Below are positions 1 through 9,378 of a stretch of 64,000 nt of DNA, one piece after another. The stretch is from Streptacidiphilus sp. P02-A3a (lineage in GTDB: Bacteria; Actinomycetota; Actinomycetes; Streptomycetales; Streptomycetaceae), in NCBI RefSeq assembly GCF_014084105.1, contig NZ_CP048289.1, forward strand, positions 1,001,922 through 1,065,921. Reading direction: 5' to 3'. Within the stretch, counting starts at the first letter, position 1. Each line of letters starts with the position of its first letter. The notes beneath the pieces were generated by a model. The model ran no database searches. It was given only the letters and a program-made list of their open reading frames with translations, and was not told the origin of the DNA. The position numbers and the translations under genes are program-made.

Positions 1-1
1 G

Positions 2-304
2 CAGCTGCCGGTGGTCTCGCCCGGGGCCGGGCACCCGGACGTGATGGCGGGCGAGGTGATCGGCTCGATCGTGGAGCGCGACCTGCTGGACGGGCTGTTC
101 GCGAAGCGGTTCGAGCTGGGCGACCCGATCGAGGGGCACATGTCGCCGCCGCTGCCGGTGGTCGGCTCGGGCGAGTCCATCACCCGGCTGATGGCGGTGC
201 TGGAGCGGGCGGACGCGGCGGTGGTGCTGGTCGACGGCAAGCCGCAGGGCATCGTCACCCGGCAGGACCTGCTCGCCTTCATGGCGCAGCACGGCGTGCA
301 CTGA
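2..304 (+). CDS. cbs: Cystathionine beta-synthase, C-terminal CBS pair (partial)
   Basis: Only the C-terminal 100 residues are in the window; the gene enters from the left. They form the end of a CBS-domain pair: 'MAGEVIGSIVERDLL', then 'HMSPPLPVVGSGESI', and a final 'GKPQGIVTRQDLLAFM'. This matches the regulatory tail of actinobacterial cystathionine beta-synthase, the PLP enzyme that condenses serine and homocysteine to cystathionine. The PLP domain itself is not visible, so the call rests on tail similarity and on metB lying 9 kb downstream, as in other actinobacteria. Another CBS-pair protein is the alternative. Confidence 0.8.
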   Translation, partial: QLPVVSPGAGHPDVMAGEVIGSIVERDLLDGLFAKRFELGDPIEGHMSPPLPVVGSGESITRLMAVLERADAAVVLVDGKPQGIVTRQDLLAFMAQHGVH

Positions 305-774
305 GCCCGGTGCGGGCCCGGGGGCGACCGGCTGCCGGGCCCGTGAGCCGCAGGACTCACGGCGTTCACGCGGGAGGTGCCTATCGGTACGCCGACGACA
401 CGAACCCGCAGCACGCGGTTAACAACGGACCGTCATCGTTGTGGTCAACGGCAAGCAAGTCGAGCTTGGTGACAGCGGCGGATCCGGAGCGGCTCCCGGA
501 GCCCGCAGTCACCAAAGGACGCGTCGGACGGCCCTGACCCGGCCGGCCGCGTCCGCCCGCGGGGACTGCCGTCGTCCCGCCTCTGGGCCTTGAGCCCGGG
601 GTGCGGCGGCCCCGTGGCACCAGCTCCGCGTTCCCGGGTGGGGGAACTTCAGCGGAGACACCAGGACCGGCCCGTTTCGAGGGCCGGTCCTGCTGGTGCT
701 TGTGGCCCGGACCCTGAGGCTGTCCCGGGCCGTGCTGGAGGGGTGCTGGAGGGGTGCTGGGGGGCGTCCTGGGC
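305..774. other. Gene-poor intergenic stretch after cbs
   Basis: No convincing gene is seen. Short open frames (for example 310-537) lack a ribosome-binding site and streptomycete codon bias. The one clear element is the hairpin at 662-692, listed separately. Confidence 0.5.
662..692. terminator. Strong hairpin, likely bidirectional terminator
   Basis: A perfect 12-bp inverted repeat, CAGGACCGGCCC at 662-673 and GGGCCGGTCCTG at 681-692, with a 7-nt loop GTTTCGA. It lies between cbs (+) and the small surface protein gene (-), so it could end transcription from both sides. There is no T tract, which is usual for streptomycete terminators. Confidence 0.7.
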
Positions 775-1047
775 TCAGGAGGCCCAGCGCCGGGCGGCGT
801 AGACCAGGCCCGCGCCGACCACCAGCGTGCCGACGCCGCTGACCGCGTACGGGACGGCGTCCGCGCCGGTGTCGGCCAGGGACAGGTCCCGCACCGGCCC
901 GGCCGAGGTGACCGTGGTCGAGGTGCGCAGGTCGTGCCGGGCGGCCGAGCTGGTCGCCGCGGAGGCCATCGGGCCGAGGGCCACGGCGGCGGCGATGCCG
1001 ACACCCGCTGCGATGGTGGTGACGGTGAGTGGACGGCGCGTGCCCAA
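775..1047 (-). CDS. Small LAXTG-type sortase-anchored surface protein
   Basis: A 90-residue protein with an N-terminal signal peptide (basic 'MGTRRPLTV', hydrophobic core, 'ASAA' cleavage region near residue 30). A short exposed segment follows, then 'LADTG' near residue 58, a membrane helix 'AVSGVGTLVVGAGLVYAA', and a basic tail 'RRW'. This is the tripartite signal of a class E sortase substrate (LAXTG), so the protein is probably cell-wall anchored. There is no chaplin domain and the exposed part is only about 30 residues, so the function is unknown. The gene stands alone and ends near the 662-692 hairpin. Confidence 0.7.
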   Translation of the reverse strand: MGTRRPLTVTTIAAGVGIAAAVALGPMASAATSSAARHDLRTSTTVTSAGPVRDLSLADTGADAVPYAVSGVGTLVVGAGLVYAARRWAS

Positions 1048-1128
1048 GGGGCGCTCCCTGGGTAACTGGGTGGCGATGTGGTTCGCACGATGCTAATGAG
1101 CTTCGGCTGGGTTGGATAGGGTCAATCC

Positions 1129-1473
1129 ATGACTAGTGAGACCAGCGAGCCGCGCTACATCCGGCTTCAGATCGAGCTCATCGCCGAGATCGTCGATGAG
1201 AAGGCCCTGGCGGAGGCCGCCCTGGAGCAGGTCCGCAACGACGCCTACCTGGAGGACGAGGAGCGCGCGGAGGCCGTGGCCGCCATCGAGATCGACCCGG
1301 CCGGGTCGATCGCCCACTTCGTCGACCCGGTCGCGATGCTCTCCGGCATCCCCGGCGTCGAGCTGGCCGAGGCGACCTGGGAGTCGCAGCCGGTGGACTT
1401 CGACCCGGAGAACGAGGACTGGGAGCTCTACGACGGCGACAGCGACGGCGGCGACGAGGCGCGGCAGGACTGA
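1129..1473 (+). CDS. Conserved hypothetical acidic protein
   Basis: A 114-residue acidic protein with no signal peptide or membrane helix, so probably cytoplasmic. The first 60 residues are predicted helical ('IRLQIELIAEIVDEKALAEA'), and the C-terminus is rich in Asp, Glu and Gly ('DSDGGDEARQD'). No catalytic motif or known domain was recognised. Third-codon GC is high, which supports real coding. The ATG at 1129 is the first start after a 81-bp gap from the divergent LAXTG gene, so both may share a promoter region. Confidence 0.65.
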   Translation: MTSETSEPRYIRLQIELIAEIVDEKALAEAALEQVRNDAYLEDEERAEAVAAIEIDPAGSIAHFVDPVAMLSGIPGVELAEATWESQPVDFDPENEDWELYDGDSDGGDEARQD

Positions 1474-1648
1474 CCCGGCCGCGCGGCGCGGTACGCCGGA
1501 CGGGCGGCCCTGGTCACCAGGGCCGCCCGTCGCCGTATCCGCCGACGGCCGGCCGAGCGGACCCGGGCACAGTGGGGCAAAACTGGGTATCCAGCAGGTG
1601 CTGGTGCGATGACAGGCATGGCGTGGTCCAGGCGAGGGAGCGTTGACA

Positions 1649-2923
1649 GTGGTGGCAGCGGAGCAGGGGCAGCAGCGGAACGACTCCGGCGGCGGCGCCC
1701 GCGGCCCGCTCGCGGCGGGCGCCCCCGGATTGGGGCGGCGCGCGCTGGTGGGCACCCTGGTCGCCACGCCGGTCGCGCTGGTCGCCGGTTGCGGCGGGGG
1801 CGGGTCCTCCGGCTCCTCCGGCACCTCGGGGGAGTCGGGGCCGAAGGTCTCCGCCGCCGTGGTCACCGTCACCCCGGCGGGCGGCGCGGCCAAGGCCGAC
1901 TTCACCCAGCCGGTACGGGTCGCGGTCACCGGCGGGCGGCTCAGCTCGGTCACCCTCACCGACCCGAACGGCACAGCCGTCGCCGGTCGGCTCAGCCCGG
2001 ACGGCAGCAGCTGGACCAGTACCGGCAGGCTCAGCTCCGGTACCACCTACAAGGTCGCGGCGGTCGCCGTCGACCCGGCCGAGGCGCGGGCGGCCAAGGA
2101 GGTCGTCTTCGCCACCGCCGCCCCCGCGAAGACCTTCCTCGGCACCTACACGCCGGACGCCGGTACCACCGTGGGCGTTGGCATGCCGGTCTCCCTCACC
2201 TTCGACAAGGCCGTCACCGACCGGGCCCGGGTCCAGCGGGCGATCACCGTCACCGCGGACCCGCCGGTCGAGGTGGTCGGCCACTGGTTCAGCGCGAACC
2301 GCCTCGACTTCCGCCCCGAGGAGTACTGGAAGCCGGGCACCCGGGTCACCATCAGCCTGCGGCTGAAGGACGTCGAGGGCGCGCCCGGCGTCTTCGGCAC
2401 CCAGTCCAAGGACGTCGGCTTCACCGTCGGCCGCAGCCAGACCAGCGTCGCCGACCTGCGCGCCGAGCGGCTCACGGTCACCCGCGACGGCGTGGTCACC
2501 CAGACCTGGCCGATCTCCGGCGGCAGCCCGCTGCACACCACCTGGGCGGGCAAGATGGTGATCTCCGAGAAGCTGCTGCGGACCCGGATGAACTCGCAGA
2601 CGGTCGACCTCGGCGGGGAGTACGACATCGCGGACGTTCCGCACGCCCAGCGGCTGACCACCTCGGGCACCTTCGTGCACGGCAACTACTGGTCCAGCCC
2701 GGGCATCTTCGGCAGCGAGAACACCAGCCACGGCTGCGTCGGCATGCACGACGTCCAGGGGGCGGGCGACCCGAGCACCCCGGCCGCGCAGTTCTACAAC
2801 AGCTCGATCACCGGCGACGTGGTCGAGGTGGTCAACTCCGGCGACCGGACCGTCGCCCCGTCCAACGGGCTGAACGGCTGGAACATGGACTGGGCCGACT
2901 GGAAGGCCGGCAGCGCGGTCTGA
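1649..2923 (+). CDS. L,D-transpeptidase lipoprotein (Ig-like + YkuD domains)
   Basis: Predicted to form 3-3 cross-links in peptidoglycan on the outside of the membrane. The N-terminus has a hydrophobic segment ending in the lipobox-like 'VALVAGC' followed by a Gly/Ser linker. Two Ig-like domains (about residues 60-250) precede a YkuD catalytic domain. The domain carries 'FVHGNYW' and the active-site motif 'TSHGCVGM', with the nucleophile near Cys363. This is the layout of LdtMt2-type enzymes. A TTG at 1643 is open, but the purine-rich GGGAG at 1636-1640 suits GTG at 1649 or 1652 better. The last ~40 residues form the usual C-terminal extension. Convergent with the next gene. Confidence 0.9.
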   Translation: MVAAEQGQQRNDSGGGARGPLAAGAPGLGRRALVGTLVATPVALVAGCGGGGSSGSSGTSGESGPKVSAAVVTVTPAGGAAKADFTQPVRVAVTGGRLSSVTLTDPNGTAVAGRLSPDGSSWTSTGRLSSGTTYKVAAVAVDPAEARAAKEVVFATAAPAKTFLGTYTPDAGTTVGVGMPVSLTFDKAVTDRARVQRAITVTADPPVEVVGHWFSANRLDFRPEEYWKPGTRVTISLRLKDVEGAPGVFGTQSKDVGFTVGRSQTSVADLRAERLTVTRDGVVTQTWPISGGSPLHTTWAGKMVISEKLLRTRMNSQTVDLGGEYDIADVPHAQRLTTSGTFVHGNYWSSPGIFGSENTSHGCVGMHDVQGAGDPSTPAAQFYNSSITGDVVEVVNSGDRTVAPSNGLNGWNMDWADWKAGSAV

Positions 2924-2954
2924 CCGCCCCGGCGGCCGGGCGCCCCGGTGGAGG

Positions 2955-4211
2955 TCAGGCGGCGTCCAGCCCCAGCTGGATCCGGATCGTGTGGACGTCC
3001 GAGGACAGCGCCGAGGCGGCCATCCGGCCGATGACCGCCTGCGCCTGACCCTCCGTGGTCACCGCCGCGAACGCCCGCGCCTGCTCGGCCTCCGCCAGGT
3101 CGTCCCTGGCGATGGCGGCGGCCTCGCCCCGCTCCGGACCCGCCGGGAAGCGCAGGCCGAGCAGCTGTCGCGCCTCGGCGCGGTCCGCCGACGCCAGCTG
3201 CGCCGCGAAGTCCCTGGCCTGCTCCAGGTCGCCCACCACGGTGGAGGTCATCCCGCTGCGTATCAGCGTGGTCTGCTCGGTCGTCCTCAGGAACGCCAGC
3301 TGCTGCGCGGTGTAGTCGCCGGTCGCCTGCATCAGGTTCTCACTGAGCTGCCCCGACTGCCCGGCGAGGGTGCACCAGGCCTGCGCCTTGCGCGCCCGGT
3401 ACGCGGCGGGCGTCGGGACGTAGCCGAAGGGGCGCGCGGCCTCCAGGATGCCCTCGGGGTCCAGGAAGTCCGCCCCCATCGCCTTCAGGCAGACCAGCTG
3501 GGTCTGCCGCGCGGCCTCGGCCGCCCCCGGGTAGCCGCCGCCGAAGTCGACCTTGGCGTACAGCTGCCGGTCGTGCGGCTGGATGCAGGAGACCACGGTG
3601 ACCCAGCCGGTGACCGCCCGCTGGGGCGGCAGGTCGAAGCAGCTGCCGGGGCCGAGCCCGGACACCAGCCGCATCCCGGGCATCCCGGATATCCCCGGCA
3701 TCGCGGAGGAGGGGCTGAGCGCGCCCGGGTGCGCGCTGACGTACGCCGCGCCGAGCAGCAGCGCGACCACACCGACCAGGCACCACGCCCCGGAGAGCAC
3801 CAGCCCGGCGACGGCCAGGCCCTTTCCCCGCTGACGGGTGCGCCCGATCCGGACCAGGGCGACGATGCCGAAGGCCACGCTGACCGGCGCGAGCGCCAGC
3901 AGCCCGAGCACGAAGGCGGTGACCGCCTGCCCGTTCGTGCTGGCGGGGGGTGGGCCCGAGGGCCGCGGCGCGGTGGCCCGGGTGCCCCCCGGCGGCGAGT
4001 ACCAGCGTCCCCGCTGCTCCCCGGGCAGCGGTTCGGGCTCGGGTTCGGACTCGGGCTCGGATATGGGCTCGGGTTCAGTTTCGGCTTCAGGTTCAGGTTC
4101 GGCTTCAGGTTCGGCTTCAGGTTGGGGTTCGGCGTTCGACGGAACAGGCGGCTCCGGTATCTCCGGCTCCCCCTGTTCCGATGAATCCTGCGGCAATGAC
4201 GGCGTGGTCAT
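2955..4211 (-). CDS. DUF4190-type membrane protein with Pro/Glu-rich N-terminus
   Basis: A 418-residue protein. Residues 1-75 are a Pro/Glu repeat region ('EPEAEPEPEAETEPEP'). Two membrane helices follow ('AVTAFVLGLLALAPVSVAFG' and 'LVLSGAWCLVGVVALLLGAA') with the DUF4190 pattern 'GIVALVRIGRTRQRGKGLAVAGL'. The outer domain has 'GSCFDLP' and 'VVSCIQPHDRQLY', resembling the septum-formation-type domain that often follows DUF4190 in actinobacteria. The C-terminal ~150 residues are helical. Role unknown, probably envelope-associated. The ATG at 4211 is supported by a purine-rich sequence just upstream. Confidence 0.7.
   Translation of the reverse strand: MTTPSLPQDSSEQGEPEIPEPPVPSNAEPQPEAEPEAEPEPEAETEPEPISEPESEPEPEPLPGEQRGRWYSPPGGTRATAPRPSGPPPASTNGQAVTAFVLGLLALAPVSVAFGIVALVRIGRTRQRGKGLAVAGLVLSGAWCLVGVVALLLGAAYVSAHPGALSPSSAMPGISGMPGMRLVSGLGPGSCFDLPPQRAVTGWVTVVSCIQPHDRQLYAKVDFGGGYPGAAEAARQTQLVCLKAMGADFLDPEGILEAARPFGYVPTPAAYRARKAQAWCTLAGQSGQLSENLMQATGDYTAQQLAFLRTTEQTTLIRSGMTSTVVGDLEQARDFAAQLASADRAEARQLLGLRFPAGPERGEAAAIARDDLAEAEQARAFAAVTTEGQAQAVIGRMAASALSSDVHTIRIQLGLDAA
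4027..4134. repeat. Degenerate 6-bp coding repeat (Pro-Glu tract)
   Basis: On the + strand the run reads as repeated GGTTCG / GGCTCG / GGTTCA hexamers, which encode Glu-Pro dipeptides of the gene at 2955-4211. It is a coding microsatellite-like tract and a likely site of length variation. Confidence 0.7.
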
Positions 4212-4358
4212 GCTTTCCCCTCCCCATAAGCCGCGAGATTATCTGATCGCCTGTGGAAACCCTGTGGCGGGGACGGATAAGCTGCGGTCAGCGGCGTGCG
4301 CCGATCCGACCGGGAGCGTCCCTGGACGTGCCCTGAGCAAGGCCCGACAATCACATCC

Positions 4359-4907
4359 ATGACGACGCCTGAGCCCCTGACCAATGTGGCACGGCTCTCC
4401 GACGCGGAACGCGACCAGGCGATCGAGCTGCTGCGCGATCACTCCGTTCAGGGCCGCCTGTCACACGAGACCTTCATGCGCCGGATCGACCTGGTGCTGC
4501 ATGCCCGAGGGCGCGCCGAACTGGACGCGCTGACCTCGGATCTGCCGTCGCAGGGGCGGTTCGCACGGCTGCTGGTGGGCTCGGTGCGCGCGGTCTCGTC
4601 GTTCGGCCTACGGCTCCAGAGCGCCTGGCGGCACCCGCGACTGGACTCCATCACGCTTCCGGCCAGCGGCCCGGAGCGACTGCGGATCGGTCGGCAGGAG
4701 GGCTGTGACCTGAGACTGAACGACACCTCGATCTCCCGGGTGCACGCCGAGCTGTCCGGCGACGGCGCGGGCGGCTGGCTGCTGCACGACCTCGGCTCCA
4801 CCAACGGCACCCAGGTCAACGGCTCCCGGATCATCGGCACCGTGGCCGTCCGCCCCGGCGACCGGGTGGTCTTCGGCAACGCAGCCTTCCGCCTGATCGC
4901 CCGCTGA
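4359..4907 (+). CDS. DUF1707 + FHA domain protein
   Basis: A 182-residue cytoplasmic protein. Residues about 10-60 are a DUF1707 domain ('RLSDAERDQAIELLRDHSVQ', 'LSHETFMRRIDLVL'). Residues about 105-182 are an FHA domain with the phosphothreonine-binding pattern 'LRIGRQEGCDLRLND', 'SISRVHAEL' and 'LGSTNGTQVNG'. FHA domains bind proteins phosphorylated by Ser/Thr kinases, so a signalling adaptor role is likely. A longer frame opens at 4296, but the ATG at 4359 begins the typical 'MTTPEPL' DUF1707 start. Divergent from the DUF4190-like gene, with a 147-bp gap between them. Confidence 0.85.
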   Translation: MTTPEPLTNVARLSDAERDQAIELLRDHSVQGRLSHETFMRRIDLVLHARGRAELDALTSDLPSQGRFARLLVGSVRAVSSFGLRLQSAWRHPRLDSITLPASGPERLRIGRQEGCDLRLNDTSISRVHAELSGDGAGGWLLHDLGSTNGTQVNGSRIIGTVAVRPGDRVVFGNAAFRLIAR

Positions 4908-5063
4908 CAATCAATCAATTCCCTTATTCCATCCGGTACGTAACGTCCTCTGCATGACAACTGTCAGGACGGACCGGTGACGGTGGACTCTGCCTTCCGG
5001 CAACTGCCGGACAGCACCATGGGGTTCACCGGCAAAGCCAGTCCGATCCAGGGGGACCCAAAA

Positions 5064-5822
5064 ATGATCGACACCCGTGAGCTGGAGCTCTACGCAAGTG
5101 CGGCAGTCGTGTTCGGGGCGGGAAAGCCGCTGCTGACAGCGCTGTCCGCGACCCGTCCCGGGGACCGGAGCCCCGCGCGGATCCTCGCGGCGATCTGGTC
5201 CCGCGGGCCCTGGGTCACCGGGCTGGTCATGGTGACGATGCTGGTGATGATCGGCCTGCGGTACGCCGTGCCCGGCCTCGGCGACCGGCTGATGCGGCAT
5301 CCCGGGGCGCTCGACGACGGCCAGTGGTGGCGGGTGTTCACGGCGCTGTTCATCCAGTCCTCCGGGCTGGTCCAGATCGTGGTGAACGTGGCCGCGCTGG
5401 CGGTGGCCGGTCCGATCGCCGAGCGGGTGTTCGGCGCCGGTCGCTGGCTGCTGGTCTTCTTCGGCAGCGGCGTCGTCGCCAACGTCGTCAGCGAGGAGGG
5501 CTGGAGTCGGCACGGCGGCGGCAGTTCGATCGCGATCTGCGGCCTGGTCGGTGCCCTCGCCATGACCTACCTGCTGCGTTCCGGCGAGTTCGCCGCGGAC
5601 GGCGACTCCGGCACCGGCCCCGGCACGGACCTCGCCCAGGACCCGACCCGGCTCCGGCGGCTGACCCTCGCCATCCCGGCGGCCGGGGCCTTCCTCTGCG
5701 CGATCCACAACAACCACGGCGCGGGACTGCTCACCGGCTGCGTCCTCGGCCTGGTCCTCACCGCCACCGCCGGGCGGCGCGCCCTCGGCCTGCCCCGCGA
5801 CCCGGTCCGCGCCGGATCCTGA
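5064..5822 (+). CDS. Rhomboid-family intramembrane protease-like protein
   Basis: A polytopic membrane protein of 252 residues. The N-terminal helix is 'GLVMVTMLVMIGLRYAVPGL'. It is followed by 'DDGQWWRVFTALFIQSSGLVQ', which matches the rhomboid 'WR..T..F.H' loop. 'HGGGSSIAICGLVGALA' (Ser154/155) takes the place of the GxSG serine motif, and 'HNNHGAGLLTGCVLG' supplies the histidine (His218). The motif is GGSS rather than GASG, so activity is plausible but not certain. The start at 5064 has GGGGGA at 5051-5056. A longer form from GTG at 4977 is open and has AGGACGG ahead of it. Confidence 0.75.
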   Translation: MIDTRELELYASAAVVFGAGKPLLTALSATRPGDRSPARILAAIWSRGPWVTGLVMVTMLVMIGLRYAVPGLGDRLMRHPGALDDGQWWRVFTALFIQSSGLVQIVVNVAALAVAGPIAERVFGAGRWLLVFFGSGVVANVVSEEGWSRHGGGSSIAICGLVGALAMTYLLRSGEFAADGDSGTGPGTDLAQDPTRLRRLTLAIPAAGAFLCAIHNNHGAGLLTGCVLGLVLTATAGRRALGLPRDPVRAGS

Positions 5823-5829
5823 CCAGCCT

Positions 5830-5861
5830 GTCTCCCAAGGTTATGTCGGTCTCCCAAGGTT
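5830..5861. repeat. Two 13-bp direct repeats ahead of the hydrolase gene
   Basis: GTCTCCCAAGGTT occurs exactly at 5830-5842 and 5849-5861. The 19-bp period is close to two helical turns. The repeats lie 38 bp before the start of the hydrolase gene at 5899, a sensible place for a regulator binding site. Confidence 0.6.
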
Positions 5862-5898
5862 GTTGAGTCATCGTCAGCAGACGTCCTAGGCTGCCGAC

Positions 5899-6762
5899 AT
5901 GATCAAGCCTGAGATCCGCGAGCTGGCCGACCCGTCCCGCCGCAACTGGGACGCGGTCGGCCCGCGCCCGGTCCGCGCCTACCTGTGGGAGCCCGCGTTC
6001 CCCACGCTCGACCCGCCACCCCTGGTCCTGCTCTCGCACGGCACCGGCGGCAGCGCCCAGGATCTCGCCTGGCTGGCGGAGGCGTTGACCGGGGCGGGGT
6101 TCCTGGTCGCGGGCGTCGACCACCACGGCAACAACTGGGTGGACGGCTACCTGCCCGAGGGCTTCGCCTTCGACTGGGAGCGCCCACGCGATCTGGGCTT
6201 CCTGCTGGGGGAGTTGACCCGGGAGCGGCGGCTCGGACCGGTCGGCGCGGCCGGGTTCTCGCTCGGCGGCTACACGGCGGCGGCCACGGTGGGCGCCCGG
6301 ATCGACCCGGAGCGGGTACGGGCGGTGGCCGAGGGCCTGGTCCCGGCGCCCCCGCTGCCGGAGTTCCCGGACCTGATCGAGGCCCTGCGGGCGAGGATCC
6401 CGCAGGACCAGTGGGAACCACTGATCCAGGGGTCGGCGGCGGACGTCTCGGTGCCGCAGGTGCTGGCGGCCTTCCTGATCTGCCCCGCCGTGGGCGAACT
6501 CATCGACGAGTCCAGCCTGCCCCGGGTGACCCGCCCGGTCGCCATCCGCTGGGGCGGCGCGGACGACATCTGCCCGGGCCCGGAGAACGCCCTGCGCTAC
6601 GCCCGGCACATCCCCCGGGCCGAGGCCGTCTGCGTCGGCGAGTCGGTGGGGCACTACGTCTTCGTCGACGGCACCGAGTCCGGCGAACCGGTCCGCGCGG
6701 CCGTCGCGGCCGACGCCGTCGCCTTCTTCCGCGCCGAGTTGGGCGCCCCGCGACCGCGTTGA
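5899..6762 (+). CDS. Alpha/beta hydrolase (dienelactone hydrolase-like)
   Basis: A 287-residue protein without a signal peptide. The alpha/beta-hydrolase fold shows in '[20 protein letters not shown]' (oxyanion loop) and in the nucleophile elbow 'GFSLGGY' with Ser121. A 'GGADDICPG' loop may carry the acid, and the histidine is in 'VGHYVF' (His252). It resembles predicted dienelactone-hydrolase/PAF-acetylhydrolase-type esterases whose substrate is not known. It stands alone, with its own 13-bp direct repeats upstream, and is convergent with msrA. Confidence 0.8.
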   Translation: MIKPEIRELADPSRRNWDAVGPRPVRAYLWEPAFPTLDPPPLVLLSHGTGGSAQDLAWLAEALTGAGFLVAGVDHHGNNWVDGYLPEGFAFDWERPRDLGFLLGELTRERRLGPVGAAGFSLGGYTAAATVGARIDPERVRAVAEGLVPAPPLPEFPDLIEALRARIPQDQWEPLIQGSAADVSVPQVLAAFLICPAVGELIDESSLPRVTRPVAIRWGGADDICPGPENALRYARHIPRAEAVCVGESVGHYVFVDGTESGEPVRAAVAADAVAFFRAELGAPRPR

Positions 6763-6807
6763 GCCCGACGGCCCGGTCCACCAGCCGCCGGGGCCGCCGC
6801 GGCAGCG

Positions 6808-7470
6808 TCAGCCGTCGGTCCTGGCGACGCCGATGGGGCAGGACTGGCCGGTGCCGCCGAGGCCGCAGTAGCCGTCGGGGTTCTTGTCCAGGTACTGCTG
6901 GTGGTAGGGCTCGGCGGGGTAGAACGGGCCGGCCGGGAGGATTTCGGTGGTGATGTCGGAGTAGCCGACGCGCTTGAGGACGGACTGGAAGTCGTCGCGG
7001 GTGGCGGTGGCGGCCTGGGCCTGGTCTGGGGAGTGGGTGTAGACGGCGGAGCGGTACTGGCTGCCGCGGTCGTTGCCCTGGCGGAAGCCCTGGGTCGGGT
7101 CGTGGGCCTCCCAGAAGACCTTGAGCAGGTCCTCGTACGTCACCAGCGCCGGGTCGAAGACCACGCGGACGGCCTCGGTGTGGCCGGTGGCGCCGCTGCA
7201 CACCTCGTCGTAGGTCGGGTTGGGGGTCTGCCCGCCCTGGTAGCCGACCAGGGTCGTCCACACCCCGGGGACCTGCCAGAACTTGCGTTCGGCGCCCCAG
7301 AAGCAGCCGAGGCCGAAGTCCGCGACCTCCAGGTCCGCCGGGTACGGGCCCTGGAGCGGGTGGCCGAGGACGGTGTGCGCCGGCGGCACGCTGTAGTTGG
7401 GCGCGGCGCGGCCCGGGAGGGCCTCCTCGGCGGAGGGGAGGCGGTTCTTGAAGCTGTTCCCGAAGATCAT
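6808..7470 (-). CDS. msrA: Peptide-methionine (S)-S-oxide reductase
   Basis: Reduces methionine-S-sulfoxide in oxidised proteins. The catalytic motif 'GCFWGAE' places the nucleophile at Cys56. The MsrA signatures '[21 protein letters not shown]', '[11 protein letters not shown]' and '[14 protein letters not shown]' follow in order, and recycling Cys residues lie in the C-terminal '[13 protein letters not shown]'. At 220 residues it has the usual length. The ATG at 7470 ('MIFGNSF...') is chosen over a frame open to 7701 because the family begins there. Confidence 0.95.
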   Translation of the reverse strand: MIFGNSFKNRLPSAEEALPGRAAPNYSVPPAHTVLGHPLQGPYPADLEVADFGLGCFWGAERKFWQVPGVWTTLVGYQGGQTPNPTYDEVCSGATGHTEAVRVVFDPALVTYEDLLKVFWEAHDPTQGFRQGNDRGSQYRSAVYTHSPDQAQAATATRDDFQSVLKRVGYSDITTEILPAGPFYPAEPYHQQYLDKNPDGYCGLGGTGQSCPIGVARTDG

Positions 7471-7513
7471 GGTGCTGTCCGTCCTGGGGAGGGGCCGATG
7501 GCGGGCGTCTGGT

Positions 7514-9139
7514 TCAACGCTCGACGGCGGGCGGGGATTCCGGCGGGGTGCCCGGGGCGTCGGCGAGCAGCTGCCGCAGCGGCGCGGTGTCCGGCGGGGA
7601 CGAGGTGGCGGCGTACAGCGCGGGGCCGAGGACGGCGTCCAGGGCGTCCGGGTCCGGGTCGAGCAGGCGGCCGTGCCGGGGGTCGAGCGTCCAGCGGGCA
7701 CGGCCCCGGTCGACCAGGGCGTTCAGGACCAGCGCCCGCAGGCCCTGGGAGGCGGTGCTGAGGTTGAGCGAGCGGCCGACGGCCACCGGGACGGTGCGGG
7801 CGGCGCCGGTGCGCGGGATCCAGTCGGCGAGCTCCGCCCAGCGGTCCTCGTCGATGGCGTCCAGGATGGTCGGCAGGTCCGGGGCGCGGCGGCGCAGCAC
7901 CGAGGCCACCGAGGTGAGCAGCCCGGCCGCCGCGGCGTCCAGCTCGGCCCGCCCGGCGATGGCGGCCAGGTCGTCCCAGGGCAGCTGCCGCTTCCCGGGG
8001 ACCTCGGGGGCCGCCGCGACCACCTCCGCGAAGGTCCGCGACGGGTCGGCGACCAGCAGCTCGGCGGGCGACGAGGGCGACGAGGGCGACGCGGGCGAGG
8101 CAGGAGGAGAGGGGGACGCGGGAGCGGGCAGCTGCTCCAGGCGGCGGATCCGCTCGGCCAGCGGCGGGCGGGCGTCGTACCGGGCGATCCGCTCCCGGGG
8201 CGGGTCGCCCGCCAGCGCGGCCAGTTCCTCCTGGCCGACCGGGCCGCGGAGCCAGGCCCGGAAGGCCGGGACCACCTCGGCCGTGGGCGGGAAGGCGTCC
8301 TGCTCCCAGCCGATCAGGACGAACTCGTGCCAGTAGCGCTGCCGCAGCTCGCTCAGGGCGGGCGCCAGGCGCAGCGCGGCGATGGTGGTGTCCCGTCCGG
8401 CGACCCGGGCGGCGGCGCGGTCGGCGGTGAACTCCAGCCGCCGGGCGTCGGGCGCGCTCCAGCGCAGGCAGCCGCGGGCGTATCCGGCGTACATGCCGCC
8501 GAACCACTTGCGCGGGCCGGGTCCGGCCTCGGCGGTGTCGGCGTAGCGCTGGAGCACCAGCCGCAGCGCGTCGCGGTTGCGGCGGACCAGGGCGGGGAGG
8601 GGGGTGTCGGCGTCGGCGGCGGGGCCGAGCCGGTGCGCCAGCAGCGCGGTCAGCTCCGCCTCGGTCAGGCCGACCAGCAGCGGTACGCCGATGCTCAGCC
8701 GGTGGCGCGTCGGCAGCAGGCCCAGCAGCCGGGGGTTCTGCCAGGCGGCCAGACCGTCGTCGTCGGTGAGCCAGAGCGCGTGCGGGGCGCGGACGCCCAC
8801 GCTGCGCGCGGTCTGCTCGACCAGCCGCCACAGCTGCGGCTGCTGCTGCCGGGAGACCCGCAGCCCCTCGGCCCGGTGGTTGGCTCCGCGCACCGCGTAC
8901 AGGCCGTACAGCAGCACGCAGCCGACGATCGCGCTGATGCCCCAGACCTCGGCCGGGACCAGCTGGCTGTGGTTCCCGGCCGCGCCGATGATCGCCAGGT
9001 CCAGCCCGAGGACGCCTGCCAGCAGGGCCACGGTCAGCAGGTAGAAGCCGATGGGCGGGGCGAGGGCCCGCAGGCCGCGCAGGGCCGCGCGCGACACTGG
9101 GGTGCGGGCGGCGGCCGTCCGCGTGGGGCTCGTACGCAT
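7514..9139 (-). CDS. M48-like membrane protein with degenerate active site
   Basis: A 541-residue protein with two N-terminal membrane helices (about residues 28-50 and 65-85), then a domain arranged like M48 (HtpX/Ste24) peptidases. '[20 protein letters not shown]' sits where M48 proteins have the HELGH zinc site. Here His169 is followed by Arg170 and the second His is Pro173. The third-ligand helix survives as '[10 protein letters not shown]' (Glu236, Asp240). So the fold appears kept but zinc binding and proteolysis are probably lost. The C-terminal ~200 residues have a Pro/Ser-rich linker and no known domain. The start is the ATG at 9139. Confidence 0.65.
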   Translation of the reverse strand: MRTSPTRTAAARTPVSRAALRGLRALAPPIGFYLLTVALLAGVLGLDLAIIGAAGNHSQLVPAEVWGISAIVGCVLLYGLYAVRGANHRAEGLRVSRQQQPQLWRLVEQTARSVGVRAPHALWLTDDDGLAAWQNPRLLGLLPTRHRLSIGVPLLVGLTEAELTALLAHRLGPAADADTPLPALVRRNRDALRLVLQRYADTAEAGPGPRKWFGGMYAGYARGCLRWSAPDARRLEFTADRAAARVAGRDTTIAALRLAPALSELRQRYWHEFVLIGWEQDAFPPTAEVVPAFRAWLRGPVGQEELAALAGDPPRERIARYDARPPLAERIRRLEQLPAPASPSPPASPASPSSPSSPAELLVADPSRTFAEVVAAAPEVPGKRQLPWDDLAAIAGRAELDAAAAGLLTSVASVLRRRAPDLPTILDAIDEDRWAELADWIPRTGAARTVPVAVGRSLNLSTASQGLRALVLNALVDRGRARWTLDPRHGRLLDPDPDALDAVLGPALYAATSSPPDTAPLRQLLADAPGTPPESPPAVER

Positions 9140-9378
9140 GGGGGTGACGCGCTCTCTGCGGTGGGGCGGGACGCTATGAAGCCTACTTTCCCGGGGCCGC
9201 CGGGGCCGCCGGGACGGTCGGGGCAGCCGGGGCCGCCGGGGTCCGGGGGGCACTGGAGTGGCGCTCGGCGGCGGCGCGGGCGGCGGCGGCGCGGGTCGAA
9301 AGGCGGGTGGGAAAACCCGTGCGGGGCGCGTCGTGCTTCGTGGCTGACGGATGGCCGCTCCGGCTACTCTCGGGACAC

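Noticed and set aside
310-537. 75-residue open frame after cbs
   Set aside because: No ribosome-binding site, no family resemblance, and low-complexity composition; GC-rich DNA gives many such frames.
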